A stretch of DNA of 12,754 nucleotides, from the NCBI GenBank assembly GCA_041481485.1, contig JBGPBY010000172.1, positions 1 through 12,754 on the forward strand. The letters are read 5' to 3'. How positions within the stretch are numbered: position 1 is the stretch's first letter; the number at the start of each line of letters is the position of its first letter. Both the position numbers and the translations under genes were made by a program. The notes beneath the pieces were generated by a model. It searched no databases and was not told the origin of the DNA. It was given only the letters and a program-made list of their open reading frames with translations. Shown piece after piece: positions 1-5,660 of this stretch. This DNA is from JBGPBY01 sp041481485. GTDB lineage: Bacteria > Acidobacteriota > Terriglobia > 20CM-2-55-15.

Positions 1-10
1 CGGCAGTCCT

Positions 11-34
11 GTAGCCACCGGCGTGAGCCGGTGG
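11..34 (+). repeat. REP-like element: GTAG head plus 8-bp hairpin
   Basis: GTAG at 11-14 is followed directly by a perfect 8-bp stem, CCACCGGC (15-22) and GCCGGTGG (27-34), closed by a GTGA loop. A GTAG tetranucleotide 5' of a GC-rich hairpin is the hallmark of REP sequences mobilised by Y1 (TnpA-REP/RAYT) transposases. It lies in the non-coding tail beyond the 3' end of the PLP-enzyme gene, a typical place for REPs. No transposase gene is visible here. The structure is seen directly; the REP assignment is inferred. Confidence 0.6.
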
Positions 35-42
35 AGAATCAG

Positions 43-71
43 ACACGACAAAACATTAGCCGCGTAGCGGC
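43..71 (-). terminator. weak candidate intrinsic terminator of the PLP-enzyme gene
   Basis: Read on the minus strand just after the stop codon at 78-80, GCCGC and GCGGC (71-67 and 63-59) form a 5-bp stem with a 3-base loop, followed by TAATGTTTTG. The stem is short and the T-tract is interrupted, so termination would be weak. The REP hairpin further downstream could help protect the mRNA end. Confidence 0.25.
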
Positions 72-77
72 GGCAGA

Positions 78-1166
78 TCAGGAAAACGAAGCGGCTCCCT
101 TCAGCGGCCAGATCTCTTCCACTTCATTCCCGCGCATGGCGAATATCCGATCGTACAGATTTACCGTCGGATCGCAATGCGGCGCGATGAACTCCACCTG
201 GTCTCCCAATCGCAATTCGCGTGAAGGATGATCCAGAAGCAGTATTCCGTGTTCGTCGCCGCCCCATTGCCATTGCACTCCCTGCAGATCCACAGCCTCG
301 GGGCCGAAAGGGCGATCGGTAGCGAAGGATTTATATCCCGCGTCCACGGTTACCCGATCCGGGTGGCTCGTGCTGATCACCGTGGCCAGCACCGTCATCG
401 CCAATTCGAAACTGTTTCCGATAATTCGCCGGTACGCCGCATCCATGAGCGGATAAGACCCCGCCTGAATCTCCGTGACCTCAGGGATCGTGATGTCGAT
501 ATCCCAGGTTCCGGTGGACGCGCCGGTCAGCTTGCTCACGCCCATTCCGGCACGCCGCATTTCCTTCTGAACTTCGATTGCCTGAGCGATTGCACGCATG
601 GAGTGCTCGCGGCGAGCCGCGGAGCCTTCTGTATGAGATCCGCTAACGGAGTACGCCTGAATTCCAGCCAACCGAAGGTTCGGAGATCCGTCTATCTGCC
701 TGGCCAGTGCGATAGCGCGTTCGTCGCACGGTATTCCGGTACGGTGATCGCCAACATCCAGATCGACGAGCATGTCCAGCACGATTCCCGCTGCCGCTGC
801 AGATTCCTGGTACATTCGCACCTGTTCCGTGTGGTCTGCTACAACTTGAATCTCCGCCGCTCCGCGTTTGGCGATTCCGGCGATTCGCTCGGTCTTTACA
901 CTCGAGGCCACTGGAGTCGTCAGCAACACGCCGATGCCGGCTGAAGTCATCCACTCCATCTCCGATATTGTCGCGACGCAAACGCCGACGGCTCCTGCCC
1001 TTATCTGTTGCCGTGCGATTTCAACGCACTTGTGTGCTTTGGCGTGTGGACGAAGTTGTTTTCCGGCCTTTGCTACGGCGGATTGCATTCGCTCGATGTT
1101 GCGTTCGAAACAATCCAAATCTACAAGCAGCGAGGGAGTCGGTAAATTGCGCTTCGCTTTCGGCAT
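78..1166 (-). CDS. D-threonine aldolase / D-serine dehydratase family PLP enzyme
   Basis: This is a fold-type III (alanine racemase N-terminal-like) PLP enzyme of 362 residues, the usual length for cytoplasmic D-threonine aldolases and DSD1-type dehydratases, which act on D-beta-hydroxy-amino acids. The N-terminus LPTPSLLVDLD and the RPHAKAHK motif (Schiff-base lysine about K43) are characteristic; GASTGTWD and QAGSYPLMD follow as cofactor-site motifs. Near the C-terminus HCDPTVNLYD gives a metal site: H330 with D332 matches the His-X-Asp of D-threonine aldolase, whereas D-serine dehydratases use His-X-Cys, so aldolase is preferred. The exact substrate is not decidable. The ATG at 1166 places the family N-terminus right at the start; a GTG at 1190 would add eight residues. 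Neither has a clear Shine-Dalgarno. The gene is divergent from the ClpS-like gene. Confidence 0.88.
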   Translation of the reverse strand: MPKAKRNLPTPSLLVDLDCFERNIERMQSAVAKAGKQLRPHAKAHKCVEIARQQIRAGAVGVCVATISEMEWMTSAGIGVLLTTPVASSVKTERIAGIAKRGAAEIQVVADHTEQVRMYQESAAAAGIVLDMLVDLDVGDHRTGIPCDERAIALARQIDGSPNLRLAGIQAYSVSGSHTEGSAARREHSMRAIAQAIEVQKEMRRAGMGVSKLTGASTGTWDIDITIPEVTEIQAGSYPLMDAAYRRIIGNSFELAMTVLATVISTSHPDRVTVDAGYKSFATDRPFGPEAVDLQGVQWQWGGDEHGILLLDHPSRELRLGDQVEFIAPHCDPTVNLYDRIFAMRGNEVEEIWPLKGAASFS

Positions 1167-1192
1167 GGTCGTGTAGGATAAACGAATCACAT

Positions 1193-1198
1193 GGAGGA
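1193..1198 (+). promoter_or_regulatory. Shine-Dalgarno of the ClpS-like gene
   Basis: GGAGGA lies 10 bases ahead of a GTG at 1209 and inside the reading frame that would begin with the ATG at 1191. The ATG has no ribosome site of its own, so this motif argues for the GTG as the true start. Confidence 0.5.
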
Positions 1199-1208
1199 AC
1201 CAATCGCA

Positions 1209-1526
1209 GTGAAAACTGTGACGCTGCCCGATACCGGAGTAAATCAGGATTCCCGTCCGGAAAAGCTATACCACGTCATCATTCTGAACGACGAAGAACA
1301 TTCCTATGAGTACGTCATTGAAATGCTTCAGGTCGTCTTCAGGATTTCGAGAAACTCGGCCATCCGGCATACGATCGAAGCCGATACCACTGGAAGCAGC
1401 ATTGTCCAGACGTGTTGTCTGGATGAAGCCGAGCGCAAACGGGATGGAGTGCATGCCTACGGCCCCGACTGGAGAATGCCGCAGAGCCGCGGTTCTGTCG
1501 CCGCTCTGATCGAGCCCGCTTCATAA
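1209..1526 (+). CDS. clpS: ClpS-like Clp protease adaptor lacking the canonical His
   Basis: A small cytoplasmic protein (105 residues from GTG 1209, 111 from ATG 1191) with a ClpS fold. ClpS delivers N-end-rule substrates to the ClpA/ClpC unfoldase. The core YHVIILNDEEHSYEYVIEML matches the ClpS strand and helix [20 protein letters not shown] of E. coli. In the family the N-degron pocket uses Asn34, Asp35, Thr38, Met40 and His66. Here Asn and Asp are kept (N27, D28 from the GTG), Thr38 is His, Met40 is Tyr, and His66 is Asp in EADTTG. The C-terminus GSVAALIEP resembles the terminal strand of related variants. Degron preference may therefore differ, or the protein may not read N-degrons at all. 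The stop lies 5 bases before the HEAT gene, so the two are likely co-transcribed. Confidence 0.82.
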   Translation: MKTVTLPDTGVNQDSRPEKLYHVIILNDEEHSYEYVIEMLQVVFRISRNSAIRHTIEADTTGSSIVQTCCLDEAERKRDGVHAYGPDWRMPQSRGSVAALIEPAS

Positions 1527-1531
1527 ACGTC

Positions 1532-2500
1532 GTGGCCACCCGTCAATTACAGGAAGAAATTGGACGGCTTCGGCTGCTCCGCAAATCACCATTAGACACG
1601 GCCGCCATTGCCATCCTTCGCAAGGCGCTGAAGGACCGTTCCAATCTCATGATTGCCGAGGCCGCAAAGACAGCAGCCGAAATTCGTGCGTCTGAACTGA
1701 TTCCGGACCTGCTTCATGCCTATGCCCGTGTGTTTGAAAATCCGGTGAAAACTGATCCCAAGTGCTGGGCCAAGACTGCAATCGTACAGTCACTTACGGA
1801 TCTGGAGTATCAGGATTCCCCGCCGTTTATTCGCGGCGTCAGCCACGTGCAGATGGAGCCCGTTTGGGACGACGAAGAAGATACGGCAGGTTTGCTTCGT
1901 TCTGCGTGCATTCTGGCCTTGCCGCAATGCACGGATCTTCGGCGATCCGAAATATTTCGCTTGCTGGTCGATATGCTACAGGATCCCGTCGGCCCTGTAC
2001 GCACCGATGCGGTTCGCGCCATCGAACAGATGAATGGCGAAGAAGCACAGTTGCTCTTGCGATTGAAGGCAAGGCTTGGCGATTCACTGCCGGAGGTTAC
2101 CGGCAGAGTCTTCGATGCTGTTTTGCATCTGGAGTCTGAGAAAGGTCTCGTTTTTGTTGCTGAATTCTTGAAATCGGCCGATGAGGAAATCCGCGATGAG
2201 GCGGCCCTTGCGATTGGCAGCAGCCGCCAGCCAGGGGCGGCGGATCTTCTGATTACCGCATGGAGTGACACGATGGATGCGTCATTCCGCTCAGTTTTGC
2301 TCCGAGCCATCAGCTCATCGCGCGCAGAAACAGGGTTGGAGTTTCTGTTGTCTCTCATCATGGAGGGGGCCCCTCTGCAGGCGCGATCCGCGATGGAAGC
2401 ACTGCAGCTTCATGCGGAATCGGCGGACATACAGAAGCGGACGGAGAAAGCCATCCAGCAGCGTCAACGGGACGGGCTGCCTTCTATTGATGAGGGATAA
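1532..2500 (+). CDS. HEAT-repeat protein
   Basis: A soluble 322-residue all-helical repeat protein with no signal peptide or membrane segment. Repeating helix pairs of HEAT / PBS-lyase type are visible, for example DPVGPVRTDAVRAIEQM (about 151-167), a segment around GRVFDAVLHLES (191-202) and DEEIRDEAALAIGS (217-230). An acidic stretch WDDEED (112-117) interrupts the repeats. Such proteins are usually scaffolds for protein-protein contacts; no catalytic motif is seen. Translation starts at a GTG five bases after the stop of the ClpS-like gene, without a good Shine-Dalgarno, which points to translational coupling. The 3' end overlaps the convergent metalloprotease gene by 17 bases. The link to ClpS suggests a shared role in protein quality control, which is inference only. 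Confidence 0.8.
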   Translation: MATRQLQEEIGRLRLLRKSPLDTAAIAILRKALKDRSNLMIAEAAKTAAEIRASELIPDLLHAYARVFENPVKTDPKCWAKTAIVQSLTDLEYQDSPPFIRGVSHVQMEPVWDDEEDTAGLLRSACILALPQCTDLRRSEIFRLLVDMLQDPVGPVRTDAVRAIEQMNGEEAQLLLRLKARLGDSLPEVTGRVFDAVLHLESEKGLVFVAEFLKSADEEIRDEAALAIGSSRQPGAADLLITAWSDTMDASFRSVLLRAISSSRAETGLEFLLSLIMEGAPLQARSAMEALQLHAESADIQKRTEKAIQQRQRDGLPSIDEG

Positions 2501-3047
2501 TTGCCGTGTTCTGAGCTCCTGAGGCGGACAATTCCGGGCCAAGGACTTCGTTCAGATTTCCCGAGATTCCCAACCGGAGCCACAGCTTGGTGTACACACC
2601 CTTCATGGTTTCGCGCGAAACCACACGGAAGGCAATTTCATTTGCGAGGGGTTCGGTCTGGAGATAAGGATGATGCGTAAATATCCAGACATGACCCATT
2701 TCGTGCGCAATTGCCGCTTCTAACTCGTCACCGGTCAGACTTTCGTAAAGCTTGCGGTCAAACGACAGGGTGTACACGTCCTTCGCATCCGGCAGTGGTT
2801 CGACCGAGACACCATACTTGTTTTCATCCACGATGACGGCGTCAATCCTGGCAGCCAATTGCAATCGGGCACAAAGTTCCTGTACCAGTTTCGAAATGCG
2901 GCGGATGTCGTCCGGACGATTTTCTCCGTGAAGGCGAATTCGGATCAAAGGGCAACATAGTGATGCCATGATCATTAGAAACAGCACTTTGTTTCGATAC
3001 GATGCCGGAATCCCCGATCTTCTGCGGCGAACATTCCTAACGTGCAT
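2484..3047 (-). CDS. small exported HEXXH zinc metalloprotease-like protein
   Basis: A 187-residue protein with an arginine-rich N-terminus, then a hydrophobic export segment (about residues 20-34, containing a Cys-Cys pair), then a compact gluzincin-like core. HEMGH (115-119) is the zinc and catalytic motif; a conserved-looking glutamate in LANEIAFRVVSRE (about E137) is a plausible third ligand, as in M48-like peptidases. The usual M48 membrane bundle is absent and the protein is much shorter than HtpX. It would sit in the periplasm or on the membrane face. The start at 3047 is supported by AAGGA about 9 bases upstream; inner ATGs at 2975 and 2969 lack one. It converges with the HEAT gene. 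The substrate is unknown, and an inactive or very specific peptidase is possible. Confidence 0.72.
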   Translation of the reverse strand: MHVRNVRRRRSGIPASYRNKVLFLMIMASLCCPLIRIRLHGENRPDDIRRISKLVQELCARLQLAARIDAVIVDENKYGVSVEPLPDAKDVYTLSFDRKLYESLTGDELEAAIAHEMGHVWIFTHHPYLQTEPLANEIAFRVVSRETMKGVYTKLWLRLGISGNLNEVLGPELSASGAQNTAIIPHQ

Positions 3048-3172
3048 TGGGTTATTTCCTTGTCAGCGGGAAGGTGTGCAAATACCCGTGAGGATGAGAA
3101 GGCGGGAATTATTCCACTCAGACCGGACTTTTTCTCTGCTGTTGCGACGTCATGTTCCGCTGGGTCTCGTCG

Positions 3173-3194
3173 TAACACAGTGATTCTAACACAG
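3173..3194. promoter_or_regulatory. 8-base direct repeat in possible promoter region
   Basis: TAACACAG occurs at 3173-3180 and again at 3187-3194, a 14-base period. Read on the minus strand, a TAGAAT between the copies could act as a -10 box for the metalloprotease gene, but no matching -35 is evident. It may be an operator half-site pair or chance. Confidence 0.2.
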
Positions 3195-3258
3195 GACACA
3201 GGCCCTTCATTGATGGAAGCGATATTGCATGCGTCGGGAGATGATCCCAAAACCGGGG

Positions 3259-3456
3259 AGTGTCTCAGTTTGAATTCCTCTGTAGCCGCGCAGTCTATGA
3301 AGTTGTGAATGAGTGCGGTCCCGGCTGTAGGGGCGGTTCATGACCGCCCAAATTTTCACAGGTTTAGAAATCACGGGCGGTCATTGCCCCCTGCAGCCTT
3401 GCAATTCGAAATCATTCACGCCTTTTGTGCTGCAGCGGAATTCAAACTGAGACGCT
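3259..3456. mobile_element. MITE-like palindromic element, about 198 bp
   Basis: Imperfect terminal inverted repeats of 28 bases lie at 3259-3286 and 3429-3456, with three mismatches and a perfect 17-base core GTCTCAGTTTGAATTCC (3262-3278; its complement at 3437-3453). Inside, GTGAATGA at 3305-3312 pairs with its complement at 3412-3419, and two REP-like cores (3323-3349 and 3375-3398) face each other around a centre of about 25 bases. There is no open frame that could encode a transposase, so it would be a non-autonomous element moved in trans. I find no convincing target-site duplication. It ends 39 bases before the start codon of the secreted protein at 3496, so that gene's promoter lies either in or upstream of the element. 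Confidence 0.65.
3323..3398. repeat. inverted pair of REP-like cores inside the MITE-like element
   Basis: The left copy, 3323-3349, contains GTAG (3327-3330) followed by GGGCGGT and ACCGCCC, a 7-bp stem with a TCATG loop. The right copy, 3375-3398, is its inverted and slightly degenerate partner: 5-base GGCTG / CAGCC ends and an ATGACCGCCC core are shared, while three bases are missing and the head reads GCAG. The arrangement is that of a BIME-like doublet. Confidence 0.6.
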
Positions 3457-3495
3457 GCTCGAAATTAGGTACAACCAGCAAACGGAGGTTTTGAA

Positions 3496-3840
3496 ATGAA
3501 GACGAAGGCTGCCCTGATTGCAGTGGTAGTTGCGGTTCTACTGGTGGCGATTTCACCGGTCGCAAAAAGCCAGGTTGCCGCCCCTACTTCAGAGAAAACG
3601 TTTGAAGGCCAACTGACAAAAGTGGATACCTCGGGTAAAACCATTTCCGTCACGGGAACGGAAGACCGCCAGCCGAAAGAAATGAGTTTTAAATACGACG
3701 ATGCCACTCAAGTCGTTGGAGGAGACAAAACCGTCCAGGGATTGACGGGGAAAACCGGTTCTGACCTGAAGATCACTTATCGAGTGGATAGAGGAACCAA
3801 CCAGGCTACGAAAATTGAAATGATCGAAAAAGGCAAATAG
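3496..3840 (+). CDS. small secreted protein of unknown function
   Basis: A 114-residue protein with a clear signal peptide (positively charged MKTK, hydrophobic 5-20, cleavage likely near residues 24-26) and a short mature part of alternating beta strands: a segment FEGQLTKVDTSGKTISVTG, then MSFKYDDATQVVGG, then a segment DLKITYRVDRGTNQATKIEM. This looks like a small beta-barrel domain of the kind seen in many short periplasmic proteins (similar to DUF5666-type folds), with no catalytic residues evident. The start is well supported by GGAGGT at 3484-3489, six bases before the ATG. The gene lies directly downstream of the MITE-like element and upstream of a perfect hairpin, so its expression may be affected by both. 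Role unknown. Confidence 0.8.
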   Translation: MKTKAALIAVVVAVLLVAISPVAKSQVAAPTSEKTFEGQLTKVDTSGKTISVTGTEDRQPKEMSFKYDDATQVVGGDKTVQGLTGKTGSDLKITYRVDRGTNQATKIEMIEKGK

Positions 3841-3845
3841 TCTTG

Positions 3846-3879
3846 TATGGTGAGACCGGCATAGACCGGTCTCACCATA
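3846..3879 (+). terminator. perfect 14-bp hairpin between two co-oriented genes
   Basis: TATGGTGAGACCGG (3846-3859) and CCGGTCTCACCATA (3866-3879) pair without mismatch around a CATAGA loop. No T-tract follows on either strand, so it is not a standard intrinsic terminator. It begins 5 bases after the stop of the secreted-protein gene and ends one base before the Shine-Dalgarno of the next. It could stabilise the upstream mRNA, attenuate read-through, or be a palindromic repeat unit. The structure is certain; the terminator role is not. Confidence 0.45.
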
Positions 3880-3880
3880 G

Positions 3881-3887
3881 AGGAGGT
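3881..3887 (+). promoter_or_regulatory. strong Shine-Dalgarno fixing a TTG start
   Basis: AGGAGGT ends five bases before the TTG at 3893, an ideal distance. No ATG or GTG in the frame is as well placed, so TTG is taken as the start of the membrane protein. The site is only one base away from the 14-bp hairpin, whose folding could influence access. Confidence 0.7.
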
Positions 3888-3892
3888 GCACC

Positions 3893-4729
3893 TTGAACGA
3901 TGATTTCAAATTTCAAGATCCCAGGGAAGAAATGGTGTCCAACCTGGACTCTAATCCGACTACAGATCGACTCATCGACCTTGTAGAGCAAACACGAAGC
4001 AACCTCTTGCGGACACAACGCCGGATCGAGCGGACTGAGCGGCAGTACGATTCGCTGATGCGTCACATCCTGGCACTTTGGTTGTTTGTCGGACTGGTTG
4101 CTGTCGGTGGTGCCGGTTTGTCCTGGTATGAATTCTCAAATCTGTCCCGTCAGACGCAGACCGGACAGATTTTGCTTCAGAGCCCAAATGGAGCCGGGAA
4201 AACGGAGAGCGCTGGAAACGTCGCAGCCGATCCCGGAAAGTATGCTTCGAGTGTTAATCGGGACATTTCACCACCTCCATCACCATCTCCACCTTCAGCT
4301 GTTCCTGCACCTGCAGTAAATCCAGTTCACTCCGAGATCGATGCGAATCCGGTTGCCCATTCGAATCAAAGTCAACAGACTTCCGGAAAACGAAACAAGC
4401 AAGCGGATATTTCCAAAATTGACAAGCTTTCCGATGGTGTTCAGCGTCACCGCGTGGATTTCGCAGTTAGCAGCAAGAGAACTCAGGAAATTTCACCGGG
4501 CTTGTATTTGACCATCAATGAAACCAACGTCCGTCAGCAGGTTGTCGACGGCTGGCTTCAAATAACAGCGGATAGCCACACTGTACGGATACTCGGCCAG
4601 GAAGCCGAGAAGGTTTTGATATTCGGCATGAAAAAGGACCCCAGACCGATCGCGCTCGTATTCACCCAGGTGGAGTCGAACAAAGTTTCCGGATACTTGA
4701 TGGTGCCGCCGGCAGATCCCGGTGCTTGA
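3893..4729 (+). CDS. single-pass membrane protein with coiled-coil N-terminus and unknown C-terminal domain
   Basis: A 278-residue protein whose layout is clear though the family is not recognised. Residues 1-57 are charged and helical (a stretch NLLRTQRRIERTERQYDSL suggests a coiled coil) and lie in the cytoplasm. Residues 58-78 form one membrane helix. A polar and Pro/Ser-rich linker follows (85-185, with SPPPSPSPPSAVPAPA near 126-141). A compact beta-rich domain of about 90 residues ends the protein: FAVSSKRTQEISPGLYL, VVDGWLQITADSHTVRIL, KVLIFGMKK and PIALVFTQVESNKVSGYLMV. This domain is probably periplasmic. It starts with TTG, supported by AGGAGGT. It runs in the same direction as the secreted protein upstream, 52 bases away and separated by a hairpin, and converges on the hydrolase with an 11-base gap. 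Confidence 0.75.
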   Translation: MNDDFKFQDPREEMVSNLDSNPTTDRLIDLVEQTRSNLLRTQRRIERTERQYDSLMRHILALWLFVGLVAVGGAGLSWYEFSNLSRQTQTGQILLQSPNGAGKTESAGNVAADPGKYASSVNRDISPPPSPSPPSAVPAPAVNPVHSEIDANPVAHSNQSQQTSGKRNKQADISKIDKLSDGVQRHRVDFAVSSKRTQEISPGLYLTINETNVRQQVVDGWLQITADSHTVRILGQEAEKVLIFGMKKDPRPIALVFTQVESNKVSGYLMVPPADPGA

Positions 4730-4740
4730 GGAAACAGGAG

Positions 4741-5490
4741 CTACCGGTGCTGGGCAAAAAGCCAGTCGGCAAGCCCGGGTTCCTTGAAGGTCCGATTCCA
4801 GATGTCGTGATCGACACCTTTGTACTCGGTGTACCGCGGCGTGCCTCCCAGTTTTTTGATGGCCGCAATCATGTTGCGCGTTTCGGTCACGGGAATTACG
4901 GTGTCCTGGTCCCCATGAAATGCCCAGATCGGCATCGAGACCAGAGTTGCGGCTAGAAGGGTATTGCCGCCGCCGCACAATGGAATGGCCGCGGCAAATA
5001 ATTCCGGACGTTTTGAAATCATATCCCACACACCAAACCCGCCATTGGATTGGCCGGTAATATAGATGCGCTTGCTGTCGAAATTGAATTCCGATTTCAG
5101 CGAATTTACGATTTCCAGAACAAGCCGTTCCTCATCGCTCAACTGTAAAGTACTGACACTTGCCCAACCCCCTGCCGATTGCGGAACCAACACAAAGGCC
5201 GGATGTTTGGACTGTATCTCAGGTTTGATCCATATCCGCGTGCCGGCAACCTGATCTTCCGAAATCTGTTTCAGATTGTCGGCGCCTGCACCACCGGCCC
5301 CATGAAGCCAAATGATGAGAGGATACTTTTTGCTCTTGTCATAGTTCGCAGGAATGAAAAGCCTGTAAGGCATCTTTTCGCGCCGGTTGTTCTGGTAGAC
5401 CCGCGCGGTGAATCCATCCACCTTGTCCTGCGCCAACCCAGTCAATGTCCCCACCAACATTGCGAACGAAATAATTGCGACCAGCCGCAT
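4741..5490 (-). CDS. exported alpha/beta hydrolase (predicted peptidase / esterase, COG4099-like)
   Basis: A 249-residue secreted serine hydrolase. The signal peptide is residues 1-20 (MRLVAIISF... ending GLA). YPLIIWLHGAGG (56-67) gives the HG oxyanion strand; GQSNGG (146-151) holds the nucleophile S148 at the nucleophile elbow; FHGDQDTVIPV (191-201) supplies the acid, probably D196; GVDHDIW (225-231) supplies H228. The layout fits the poly(3-hydroxybutyrate) depolymerase / feruloyl esterase / predicted peptidase group, which cleave ester or peptide bonds outside the cytoplasm. The substrate cannot be told from sequence. The start at 5490 has no strong Shine-Dalgarno. It is divergent from the gene at 5661, sharing a 170-base spacer, and convergent with the membrane protein. 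Confidence 0.85.
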   Translation of the reverse strand: MRLVAIISFAMLVGTLTGLAQDKVDGFTARVYQNNRREKMPYRLFIPANYDKSKKYPLIIWLHGAGGAGADNLKQISEDQVAGTRIWIKPEIQSKHPAFVLVPQSAGGWASVSTLQLSDEERLVLEIVNSLKSEFNFDSKRIYITGQSNGGFGVWDMISKRPELFAAAIPLCGGGNTLLAATLVSMPIWAFHGDQDTVIPVTETRNMIAAIKKLGGTPRYTEYKGVDHDIWNRTFKEPGLADWLFAQHR

Positions 5491-5660
5491 AACTGCAGAA
5501 CATCGTACGGACGGATCATGAAAAAGAAAAGCAGATCTTCAATTGGCACCGGTCAACTGCCCATTTCAGCAGTGCATTCGTGCTGTCCGGCCAAGGAGTT
5601 AAGCGAACCAATGTGCGTCTCGATGAACTACGGTGAGGAGCAGGGGCTAAGATCGAATTC

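Larger units (their letters stand above)
3048..3495. other. gene-free stretch between metalloprotease and secreted protein
   Basis: No convincing gene is present: open frames on either strand here show biased, low-complexity translations, lack Shine-Dalgarno sites and match no family I recognise. The stretch must hold the promoters of the two divergent flanking genes, though none is clear. It contains a short direct repeat (3173-3194) and a 198-base palindromic element (3259-3456), listed separately. Confidence 0.6.

Noticed and set aside
228..944. Long open frame (238 codons) opposite the PLP-enzyme gene.
   Set aside because: It is the antisense shadow of a gene with clear family motifs; its own translation is rich in Arg, His and Ser and matches nothing recognisable.
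3042..3308. Open frame of 88 codons on the plus strand in the gene-free stretch.
   Set aside because: No ribosome site, no family resemblance, overlaps the start of the metalloprotease gene, and its 3' part runs into the terminal repeat of the palindromic element.
3259..3456. CRISPR-like repeat array in the region of repeated palindromic motifs.
   Set aside because: The repeats are inverted, not direct, there are no regular spacers, and no cas gene is present.
5544..5560. TGGCAC followed by CTGC in the spacer before 5661, resembling a sigma-54 promoter.
   Set aside because: The invariant GG and GC are 12 bases apart instead of 10, so the spacing rules out a sigma-54 site.
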